Below, piece after piece: positions 1-5,051 of a stretch of DNA of 8,194 nt. The notes beneath the pieces were generated by a model, which did no database searches, had not been told where the DNA came from, and saw only the letters and a list, made by a program, of their open reading frames with translations. Numbering within the stretch: the stretch's first letter is position 1; every line of letters begins with the position of its first letter. The translations under genes were made by a program, and so were the position numbers. The DNA lies in contig CBINHE010000145.1 of NCBI GenBank assembly GCA_966250375.1, positions 1-8,194 on the forward strand, in the 5' to 3' direction. The stretch comes from CAMLDH01 sp966250375. GTDB lineage: Bacteria; Pseudomonadota; Gammaproteobacteria; Burkholderiales; Burkholderiaceae_D.

Positions 1-3
1 GAC

Positions 4-58
4 GCCCAACTCGTCGTTGGACACTGACGCTTCGCGCCAGTCAACTTAGTCGTTAGGC
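4..58 (+). other. Integron attC recombination site 1
   Basis: The site has the attC layout. An R'' box GCCCAAC (4-10, fits RYYYAAC) and an R' box GTTAGGC (52-58, fits GTTRRRY) enclose a folded core. L'' GTTGGAC (16-22) pairs with L' GTCAAC (40-45), leaving one base unpaired, as attC sites do. The inner arms 25-30 and 34-39 pair around a TTC loop with one A-C mismatch. Known integrases cut between G and TT of R', here after base 52, and use the folded bottom strand. The 55-bp length is typical of short attC sites. The site marks the left edge of the cassette that follows and the end of an earlier cassette lying outside the window. The unpaired L'' base is a G on the top strand, unlike the C in site 2. 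Confidence 0.88.
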
Positions 59-552
59 CTAAAAGATGAAATCCCTGGAAGGGTTGCTCGAACGATGGAA
101 TCTGGAGGGAGTAAACACTCTTTCCCCGGAAAGTGAAGAACGGGTGCGTTTGACATTCTCTAAATTGGGATTGCAGCCTACACAAGATGTAATTCAGCTT
201 TACGGGATAATTGGTGGGATGGAAATGATGGACAATGAGTATTGGCGTCTTTGGCCGTTGTCTGAAATCGAGGCGAGAAGCTCTGAGATTTCCGAATACG
301 GCGTACTGTTCTCCGATTATTGCTTGGATTGCTGGGCTTACCGGATTAAGCCGAATGATGCTGGCTCAAGTGCGGTATACGTTGAGAATTTTGACGGGAA
401 AACACCAACCATGGTTGCAGAAAATCTGTCTCAATTCTTTGATATGTACGTTGCGAATGCTAGGGAATTGCTCGACAAAGTTGGGACGAAAGCGTGAGAA
501 CACCTAACTTGACAATCAACGCCGACGGCTGCGCCGCTGGTTATTTGGAACG
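53..552 (+). mobile_element. Complete integron gene cassette carrying a SUKH-like gene
   Basis: The segment between the predicted cut points of the two attC sites forms one complete cassette of about 500 bp. It holds a single plus-strand gene that starts 7 bases after R' and ends 4 bases before the R'' box of the next site, the compact packing typical of cassettes. There is no room for a separate promoter, so expression would depend on read-through from upstream. Excision would yield a circle joined at the attC. The cassette limits are read from the sequence; mobility is inferred from the family. Confidence 0.82.
66..497 (+). CDS. SUKH (SMI1/KNR4)-like cassette protein, possible immunity protein
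   Basis: This 143-aa soluble protein has no signal peptide or membrane segment. The pattern resembles the SUKH (SMI1/KNR4) superfamily: an N-terminal helical part, then DVIQLYGIIGG (41-51) in place of the usual pattern of acidic residue, hydrophobics and GG, then RLWPLSEI (61-68). A strand-rich centre (LFSDYCLDCWAYRI, 81-94; AVYVENF, 103-109) precedes a C-terminal helix ENLSQFFDMYVAN (119-131), which matches the closing helix of the family. SUKH proteins often serve as immunity proteins against polymorphic or contact-dependent toxins, and orphan copies are common in integron cassettes. No toxin gene is visible beside it. The ATG lies just after attC R', and the only SD-like bases are AGG inside R', so translation may be weak or coupled. 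The family call is by pattern only; a target toxin cannot be named. Confidence 0.68.
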   Translation: MKSLEGLLERWNLEGVNTLSPESEERVRLTFSKLGLQPTQDVIQLYGIIGGMEMMDNEYWRLWPLSEIEARSSEISEYGVLFSDYCLDCWAYRIKPNDAGSSAVYVENFDGKTPTMVAENLSQFFDMYVANARELLDKVGTKA

Positions 553-558
553 TTATGT
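502..558 (+). other. Integron attC recombination site 2
   Basis: R'' is ACCTAAC (502-508) and R' is GTTATGT (552-558). R' departs from GTTRRRY at one position but keeps the essential GTT, and GTTATG also occurs in other chromosomal attC sites. L'' AATCAAC (514-520) pairs with L' GTTATT (540-545), leaving C517 unpaired; on the bottom strand this is the extrahelical G that integrases read. An inner CGGC/GCCG stem (526-529 with 533-536) closes a TGC loop. The site is 57 bp long, in the same orientation as site 1, and starts 4 bases after the stop of the SUKH-like gene. Confidence 0.85.
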
Positions 559-559
559 C

Positions 560-574
560 TCGCAAATCTTGCGA
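560..574. promoter_or_regulatory. Perfect palindrome over the -35 box (candidate operator)
   Basis: TCGCAA (560-565) and TTGCGA (569-574) are perfect reverse complements separated by ATC. The right arm is also the predicted -35 hexamer of the promoter that reads into the tRNA-like leader and the HEPN gene. A dyad here would suit a repressor operator. It starts 2 bases after attC R', so it belongs to the second cassette unit. No regulator can be named, and a chance short palindrome is possible. Confidence 0.4.
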
Positions 575-597
575 TACGCATAGTTGATCGATACAAT
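569..597 (+). promoter_or_regulatory. Sigma70-type promoter for the tRNA-like leader and HEPN gene
   Basis: The -35 box is TTGCGA (569-574, 4 of 6 to consensus) and the -10 box is TACAAT (592-597, 5 of 6), with an ideal 17-base spacer. Transcription should start about 7 bases beyond the -10, near 604, which is the first base of the tRNA-like fold. A cassette with its own promoter is unusual in general but common for toxin-antitoxin and defence cassettes. Confidence 0.6.
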
Positions 598-603
598 GCC
601 CTT

Positions 604-676
604 GGACCTGTGGTCAAATATGGTATGGCACTGCGGAGCAACTGCAGAGTTCCCGGTTCGATTCCGGGCAGGTAAA
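604..676 (+). ncRNA. Degenerate tRNA-like sequence (Cys-type anticodon position) in the HEPN gene leader
   Basis: The sequence folds into a full cloverleaf. The acceptor is 604-610 with 669-675 (five of seven pairs; the two terminal ones are G/A mismatches), and T611 fills position 8. The D stem is 613-616 with 626-629, and its loop keeps A14, G18G19 (622-623) and A21. The anticodon stem is 631-635 with 643-647, then a 4-base variable loop. The T stem CCCGG/CCGGG (652-656, 664-668) closes the canonical loop TTCGATT. GCA (638-640) sits at the anticodon position, which would read Cys, but base 33 is A instead of the invariant U and G636 can pair with C642, shrinking the loop. No CCA is encoded. 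The elbow is therefore well conserved while the decoding and charging ends are degraded. It is not a normal working tRNA; a tRNA mimic, decoy or decayed tRNA gene are the options. It lies between the promoter and the HEPN gene. Confidence 0.65.
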
Positions 677-705
677 GAGCATTTGGAATAGTGTTCTTTA
701 CCTGC
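668..705 (+). promoter_or_regulatory. 14-bp hairpin sharing the acceptor strand of the tRNA-like fold
   Basis: GCAGGTAAAGA (668-678) and TCTTTACCTGC (695-705) are perfect reverse complements. The stem continues through one G-U pair (679/694) and two more pairs (680/693, 681/692) to a 10-base loop (682-691). Its left arm contains the whole 3' acceptor strand of the tRNA-like sequence (669-675), so the two folds exclude each other at that strand. The hairpin ends 2 bases before the GGAG ribosome binding site of the HEPN gene. There is no T-run, so it is not an ordinary terminator. A role in translation control or RNA processing is inferred. Confidence 0.6.
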
Positions 706-707
706 AT

Positions 708-711
708 GGAG
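708..711 (+). promoter_or_regulatory. Ribosome binding site GGAG of the HEPN gene
   Basis: GGAG stands 4 bases before the ATG at 716, somewhat closer than usual. It overlaps another ATG (706-708) that reads only five codons to a TAG, so it supports 716 as the real start. It directly follows the 668-705 hairpin. Confidence 0.55.
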
Positions 712-715
712 CGAC

Positions 716-1456
716 ATGGATAGAAAAAAACAACTTGAGGTCTTTCAAGCCCAAACCGCTAATTTGCGTGAGCTTGAACGAGGCTGGAAGCACACCAAGC
801 GCGGAATTCACCGCGATCTCCTCACAAATAGCCAGTCTTCGGTTGAATTACAGACAAAGCTTCTTGCGCTTATTTATTGCGCGTGGTCGGAAGCTGCATT
901 CTCAAAGCTAATTCACACTCCTCATTGCTTTGAATTGGACGAAATTCGTCAAATCAAAGCCGCCAGCGAAAAGGGCAGCATCGTTATTGCTTGGGAAAAG
1001 TGCGTAGCGCTTGCGTTAAAGAAAATTCAGTCCCGTAACGGCAATTACGTTCCGAATGTCAAACAAGAACTCGGACGATTGATCAAAACTTACATCGAGA
1101 TACCAAGTCAATTGCGCAACAAGGTCGCCCATGGCCAGTGGCAGATTGCGCTCAATAGCAAGAACACAGCGCAGAACCCGGATTTGACTGCTGCGCTTTC
1201 AAACATTGATTTAGTAAAACTTGATCTCTTAAAAGAAGGTTGTGAAGGCCTTTGTCTGATTGTTGAAGCACTCATTGAGTCTCCAGACAAGGCATTTCAC
1301 CGCGACTACTGGCCGTTGCTTTGCCAAGTAAAAGAGCGTCTAACAAACTCTTCGCGCTTCACGCTTGAGCAAAAGATTCAGATGCTCAAGAAAAAGCGAA
1401 CTAACTCCGGTGACATAACACTACGCTCAACCGGACCTGCGCAAAAAAGGCCGTAA
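716..1456 (+). CDS. HEPN-domain protein, probable RNase (defence or toxin type)
   Basis: This 246-aa protein is soluble and mostly helical, with no signal peptide. Its key feature is RNKVAHGQW (134-142): R134-x4-H139 with a polar N after the R, the catalytic signature of HEPN RNases, followed by NSKN (147-150). An earlier helical block (about 42-66) and later helices (about 165-209) complete an all-alpha layout. The C-terminal tail (from about 217) is rich in Lys and Arg and may help bind RNA. The RNKxAHGQW surroundings recall the HEPN groups named after MAE_28990/MAE_18760, but that subgroup is a memory-based suggestion. HEPN proteins act as toxins or abortive-infection RNases, several of them on tRNA. 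No MNT nucleotidyltransferase partner is encoded next to it. Upstream lie its own promoter, a tRNA-like leader and a hairpin. It starts 158 bases after attC site 2, farther than usual for a cassette gene. The HEPN call is fairly firm; the target RNA is unknown. Confidence 0.72.
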   Translation: MDRKKQLEVFQAQTANLRELERGWKHTKRGIHRDLLTNSQSSVELQTKLLALIYCAWSEAAFSKLIHTPHCFELDEIRQIKAASEKGSIVIAWEKCVALALKKIQSRNGNYVPNVKQELGRLIKTYIEIPSQLRNKVAHGQWQIALNSKNTAQNPDLTAALSNIDLVKLDLLKEGCEGLCLIVEALIESPDKAFHRDYWPLLCQVKERLTNSSRFTLEQKIQMLKKKRTNSGDITLRSTGPAQKRP

Positions 1457-1485
1457 TCCGTACCAAATAGGACGTCAATAAGCGC

Positions 1486-1507
1486 AGCGCATTGTGCCGC
1501 ATGCGCT
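1486..1507. terminator. Hairpin between convergent HEPN gene and glpK
   Basis: AGCGCAT (1486-1492) and ATGCGCT (1501-1507) form a perfect 7-bp stem with an 8-base loop in the 120-bp gap between the convergent genes. On the plus strand a T- and C-rich stretch (1514-1529) follows about 6 bases later; on the minus strand there is no immediate T-run, though six Ts follow farther on. It could act as a weak shared terminator. No attC motifs are present in this gap. Confidence 0.35.
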
Positions 1508-1576
1508 ACAGCGTTGTTCTTCTTCTCTTGTGTAGCCCGCCGCTACCAACTCTCCGGACAACACCTGCAATCGGCG

Positions 1577-3073
1577 CTATTCACTCCAAGCCCGTGCGCG
1601 TTCTATCGCGCGATGCCATACCGCGAGCCGTTGCGCACGTTCGTCGGCAGCCATGTGCGGCTCAAAGCGTCGTTCCATTCGCCACTGTGCCGCGATTTCT
1701 TCTTGCGAAGACCAGAAGCCCACGGCAAGCCCGGCCAGATAGGCCGCACCAAGTGCCGTGGTTTCCGTCACCACCGGGCGCACTACCGGAACACCCAGAA
1801 TATCCGCCTGAAACTGCATCAATAAATCGTTGCGCGCGGCGCCGCCATCGACGCGCAATTCGTTTAATTGAATCGCCGCATCCTTCTGCATCGCTTCCAG
1901 CACATCGGCGCTTTGCAGCGCGATGCTTTCCAGCGCTGCGCGCGCGATATGCGCTTTTGTTGTGCCGCGCGTCATGCCGATGATCGTGCCGCGCGCATAC
2001 GCATCCCAATAGGGCGCGCCGAGTCCGGCAAACGCCGGAACAAATCCCACGCCGCCGTTATCCGGCACGCTCATCGCGAGCGCTTCCACGTCGGACGATT
2101 GGTGAATGATCCCCAGCGCATCGCGCAGCCATTGCACCGTCGCACCCGCCATGAATACGCTGCCTTCGAGCATGTAGTCGGTCTTGCCGGGCAGTTGTTG
2201 GTCCAAGGTCCAGCCGATCGTCGCCAACAGATTGTTCTGCGATGAAATCGCTGCGGCGCCGGTATTCATCAGCATGAAGCAGCCGGTGCCATAGGTATTC
2301 TTTGCCATGCCGGGGCGATGACAGGCTTGGCCGAACGTTGCTGCCTGTTGATCGCCGGCGATACCGGCAATCGGAATCGGCGCGCCGAATAAAGCGGCGT
2401 CGGTGTGCGCAACGATGCCGCTGCTGGGCATTACCTGCGGCAGCAGGGACTTCGGTATGTCGAGCAGTGCCAGCAACGTGTCATTCCATTGCTGCGAATG
2501 GATATTGAACAGCAGCGTGCGCGATGCATTGCTGGTGTCGGTCACATGCGCGCCGCTCAGCTTGAAAATCAGCCAGGCGTCGACGGTGCCGAATGCGAGT
2601 TCGCCGCGCTCGGCCCGGGCACGCGCGCCCGGCACATGATCGAGCAGCCACTTGAGTTTGGTGCCGGAGAAATACGCATCGAGTACCAGGCCGGTCTTCT
2701 GCTGGAACAGGTCAGCTTTGCCTTCGGCGCGCAACGCATCGCACAAGGTGGCAGTACGGCGGTCTTGCCAGACAATTGCGTGCGCGACCGGTGCGCCGGT
2801 TTGGCGATCCCATAGCACCGTGGTTTCGCGTTGATTCGCGATGCCGATGGCGGTGATGTCGGCTGCGCCGACGTCGTTGTCGCGCAAGACGTTTTGTATT
2901 ACCGCAAGCTGCGATTGCCAAATCTCGTTGGCGTCGTGTTCCACCCAACCGGGGTGCGGAAAGATTTGGCGGAATTCCTGTTGTGCGACACCGCGCTGTT
3001 GACCGCTATGGTCGAACAGGATGGCGCGTGAACTGGTGGTGCCTTGGTCGATGGCGAGAATGAATTTAGTCAT
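1577..3073 (-). CDS. glpK: Glycerol kinase
   Basis: GlpK transfers phosphate from ATP to glycerol, giving sn-glycerol-3-phosphate in the cytoplasm, and traps glycerol that has entered the cell. From the start at 3073 it has 498 aa, close to the usual 500. FGGY-family motifs are clear: DQGTTSSR (9-16, phosphate loop), PGWVEHD (41-47, glycerol site), NQRET (80-84), GIAGDQQA (237-244) and YGTGCF (261-266). An upstream in-frame ATG would add 23 residues without family resemblance and lie inside glpD, so it was not chosen. The ATG overlaps the end of glpD by 8 bases (shared ATGACTAA), implying translational coupling. The Arg-bearing GGTR loop that binds fructose-1,6-bisphosphate in E. coli GlpK is replaced by ALFGAP (227-232), and the C-terminal EIIA-Glc contact PGIETTERN has no match. 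Control by those two inhibitors is therefore unlikely. Confidence 0.97.
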   Translation of the reverse strand: MTKFILAIDQGTTSSRAILFDHSGQQRGVAQQEFRQIFPHPGWVEHDANEIWQSQLAVIQNVLRDNDVGAADITAIGIANQRETTVLWDRQTGAPVAHAIVWQDRRTATLCDALRAEGKADLFQQKTGLVLDAYFSGTKLKWLLDHVPGARARAERGELAFGTVDAWLIFKLSGAHVTDTSNASRTLLFNIHSQQWNDTLLALLDIPKSLLPQVMPSSGIVAHTDAALFGAPIPIAGIAGDQQAATFGQACHRPGMAKNTYGTGCFMLMNTGAAAISSQNNLLATIGWTLDQQLPGKTDYMLEGSVFMAGATVQWLRDALGIIHQSSDVEALAMSVPDNGGVGFVPAFAGLGAPYWDAYARGTIIGMTRGTTKAHIARAALESIALQSADVLEAMQKDAAIQLNELRVDGGAARNDLLMQFQADILGVPVVRPVVTETTALGAAYLAGLAVGFWSSQEEIAAQWRMERRFEPHMAADERAQRLAVWHRAIERARAWSE

Positions 3074-4640
3074 GCGGAATCGTGTTGCCCTTTTCGTTTT
3101 GCGTGTTCGCATCGGCCGGCCGGTGTGCGGCAATCCATGCATCGAGCGTTTGCTGCGTGCCTTCCGGCAAATGCAAGCCTAGCTTTGAGCGCCGCCATAA
3201 CATGTCGGTCGCGTTGGTTGCCCATTCGTATTGCATCCAGTATTCGACTTCTGCCGCAAACAAACCGGGCGCGATTTCCTGTCCCATGTGAGCGATGCCG
3301 GTCCGATGCGCGAGCAGGGCATGAATCCGCGTCCCATAGGCGCGTGCATAGCGCGCGACCAGCTTTGGCGCCAGCCATGCGTACTGTCCTTGCACGTCAT
3401 GCACGAACCGATCGAACTCCAGCACGGAACGATTGACTGGTTTTGCGCCGAATATATCGCCGCCCGGCAAACATTGATTCGCGGTCCAGCTGCCATGTCG
3501 ATTCGATAGTGTCGGCGCGATCAGATCAAGGGCTTCTTCCGCCAGCTTGCGGAAAGTCGTGATCTTGCCGCCGAAGATGGACAGCATCGGCGCGCCGGCG
3601 GTATCGAACTCGAAGCGGTAGTTGCGCGTGACTTCGGATGCATCGGACGATGCATCTTCCACCAACGGTCGTACGCCGGAGTATGACCACACCACATCGG
3701 CCGGCGTGATGGACTTGCGGAAATATCGGATCGAGAGTTCGCACAGATATGCGATTTCTTCCTGATCGATGGCGACCTTGTCGGTATCGCCGTGGTATTC
3801 AAGGTCGGTGGTGCCGATCAGCGTGAAATCATGTTCATACGGAATCGCGAATACGACGCGCCCATCCGGGTGCTGGAAAATATACGCATACGAATGATCG
3901 AACAGGCGCTTGACCACGATGTGGCTACCCTTGATCAGTCGCACCGATTTTGCAGAAGGGCGGTGTGCTGCGGTTTGCAGGAAGTGCGATGCCCACGGGC
4001 CGGTCGCATTGACCAGGCAGCGTGCATTGACGTTGATGGCCCGTCCGTTTGCGGGGCGCAGGCTCGCATGCCAGCGCTCGCCTTGCCGAACCGCCGACTC
4101 GCATGCGGTACGGGTAAATATGCGGGCGCCCTTTTCAGCGGCGTCGATCGCATTGAGCATCACCAGTCGCGCATCATCGACCCAGCCGTCGGAATATTCG
4201 AAGCCGCGCGTGAAGTCGGCTTTGAGCGGCTTGCCTGCAGCATGCCGGCGCAAATCGATGCCTTGTGAACCGGGCAGCAGTTCGCGCCGTGCGAGATGGT
4301 CGTACAGGAGCAGGCCGGCGCGAATCACCCAAGCCGGGCGCTGTCCCTTGTCAACCGGCGTCACGAAGCGCAGCGGCCACATGATATGCGGCGCGGAACG
4401 CAGTAGCACTTCACGCTCGATGAGCGCTTTGCGCACCAGGCCGAATTCGTAATGCTCAAGATAGCGCAGCCCGCCATGAATCAGCTTGGTGGCGGCCGAC
4501 GACGTGTGCGAAGCGAGGTCGTCCTTTTCGCAGAGCACAACTGACAGGCCGCGCCCGGCGGCATCGCGCGCAATACCGGCGCCATTGATGCCGCCGCCGA
4601 CTACCAGTACGTCACAATCGACTTTGTCCGCCTGATTCAT
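3066..4640 (-). CDS. glpD: Aerobic glycerol-3-phosphate dehydrogenase
   Basis: GlpD is an FAD enzyme bound to the inner face of the cytoplasmic membrane. It oxidises glycerol-3-phosphate to dihydroxyacetone phosphate and passes the electrons to quinone. The 524-aa product (E. coli GlpD has 501) begins with a Rossmann FAD site, VVGGGINGAGIARD (13-26). The family signature follows (SSAATKLIHGGLRYLE, 47-62). FGGKITTFRKL occurs near residue 360, followed by the C-terminal DAO-type helical domain. The ATG at 4640 puts the FAD motif at the normal distance from the N-terminus; the SD is poor (GGA). It is the first gene of a glpD-glpK unit. The 411 bases upstream hold REP-type repeats; no clear promoter or GlpR operator was found there, and glpF and glpR are not in the window. 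Confidence 0.97.
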   Translation of the reverse strand: MNQADKVDCDVLVVGGGINGAGIARDAAGRGLSVVLCEKDDLASHTSSAATKLIHGGLRYLEHYEFGLVRKALIEREVLLRSAPHIMWPLRFVTPVDKGQRPAWVIRAGLLLYDHLARRELLPGSQGIDLRRHAAGKPLKADFTRGFEYSDGWVDDARLVMLNAIDAAEKGARIFTRTACESAVRQGERWHASLRPANGRAINVNARCLVNATGPWASHFLQTAAHRPSAKSVRLIKGSHIVVKRLFDHSYAYIFQHPDGRVVFAIPYEHDFTLIGTTDLEYHGDTDKVAIDQEEIAYLCELSIRYFRKSITPADVVWSYSGVRPLVEDASSDASEVTRNYRFEFDTAGAPMLSIFGGKITTFRKLAEEALDLIAPTLSNRHGSWTANQCLPGGDIFGAKPVNRSVLEFDRFVHDVQGQYAWLAPKLVARYARAYGTRIHALLAHRTGIAHMGQEIAPGLFAAEVEYWMQYEWATNATDMLWRRSKLGLHLPEGTQQTLDAWIAAHRPADANTQNEKGNTIPHD

Positions 4641-4701
4641 CTTGTTTCCGAGTTGAAAGGAGAAGTGAGCTTACTAAGTAGTCATGCAAAAAAACGGTGA
4701 A

Positions 4702-4776
4702 TTTGTAGGAGCGGGCCTTGCCCGCGATAGCTTGCATTTGCTCACACATATCGCGGGCAAGGCCCGCTCCTACAAA
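4702..4776. repeat. REP doublet (REPIN-like), 28-bp perfect inverted repeat
   Basis: The arms 4702-4729 and 4749-4776 are perfect reverse complements over 28 bases around a 19-base spacer (4730-4748). Each arm holds its own short palindrome, GCGGGC-CTT-GCCCGC and its complement, and a GTAGGAGC flank. This matches the REP/REPIN elements of pseudomonads and related bacteria, which are moved by RAYT transposases and lie between genes. The transcribed element would form a very stable stem upstream of glpD and might shield or separate the flanking transcripts. No RAYT gene is in the window. Confidence 0.85.
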
Positions 4777-4817
4777 ATGCCGCGTAGAAATTACAATTAA
4801 TTTTGCTCGGTTACTTA
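4766..4817 (+). repeat. REP-linked tail repeat, copy 1
   Basis: This stretch begins inside the right REP arm (GCTCCTACAAAATGCC) and runs on for about 40 non-palindromic bases ending ...GCTCGGTTACTTA. It matches the reverse complement of 8142-8194 with three substitutions and one single-base indel. The match stops at 4817, so the boundary is sharp. The repeat unit here is therefore longer than an ordinary REP. Confidence 0.85.
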
Positions 4818-4841
4818 ACGCCAAAGATACGGCAAAAAGCG

Positions 4842-4861
4842 AAAATGCGCGAAGGCGTTTT
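4842..4861. terminator. Weak terminator-like hairpin downstream of the diguanylate cyclase gene
   Basis: AAAATGC (4842-4848) pairs with GCGTTTT (4855-4861) around a 6-base loop, with one G-U pair. It lies about 190 bases beyond the cyclase stop on the minus strand, and on that strand CGCTTTTTG follows. It is a plausible but weak terminator. Confidence 0.25.
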
Positions 4862-5051
4862 CTTTCATTTACGGAAAGTCTGAAGAAGCTCAATTTGAGT
4901 GGCGTCGTCCCTGTTCGCGGCGATGACATTGGTATATAACATTGCTTCAGCCACGGCCTTTCGCCCGCACTGGCAAGCGTCTCGATGGGAGTACGCATTG
5001 CTGCAATACGTCGATGAACAAGGCAGCGATGCAATCATTCGCGATAATTCA

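Larger units (their letters stand above)
4641..5051. other. Intergenic region between the diguanylate cyclase gene and glpD
   Basis: These 411 bases separate two minus-strand units. They hold an inverted REP pair (4702-4776), the conserved tail repeat (to 4817) and a weak terminator-like hairpin (4842-4861). Bases 4862-5051 show nothing recognisable. The glpD promoter should lie here, but no box pair of convincing quality and spacing was found. Confidence 0.6.

Noticed and set aside
604..676. Functional tRNA-Cys gene
   Set aside because: Position 33 is A, the two terminal acceptor pairs are mismatched and no CCA is encoded, so normal charging and decoding are unlikely.
668..705. Hairpin as an attC remnant or intrinsic terminator
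   Set aside because: It lacks the GTT/AAC boxes of attC sites and has no T-run after the stem.
516..707. Minus-strand 63-codon open frame opposite the tRNA-like sequence
   Set aside because: Its LPGIEPGT stretch is the familiar false translation of the antisense of a tRNA T-arm, and the frame overlaps attC and promoter features.
1492..1983. Plus-strand open frames opposite glpK, glpD and the cyclase
   Set aside because: They are shadows of well-supported minus-strand genes, rich in Arg, Cys and His, with no family motifs or credible ribosome binding sites.
3074..3142. N-terminal extension of GlpK by 23 residues
   Set aside because: The extension is Arg/Lys/Thr-rich, lacks family similarity and lies inside glpD; MTKFILAIDQGTTSSR is the normal GlpK start.
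4718..4939. Plus-strand 73-codon open frame in the intergenic region
   Set aside because: It begins inside the REP palindrome, has no ribosome binding site and has no recognisable product.
4612..5034. Minus-strand 140-codon open frame upstream of glpD
   Set aside because: It reads straight through the REP pair and tail repeat (VGAGLARD is a typical false REP translation), overlaps the glpD start and resembles no family.
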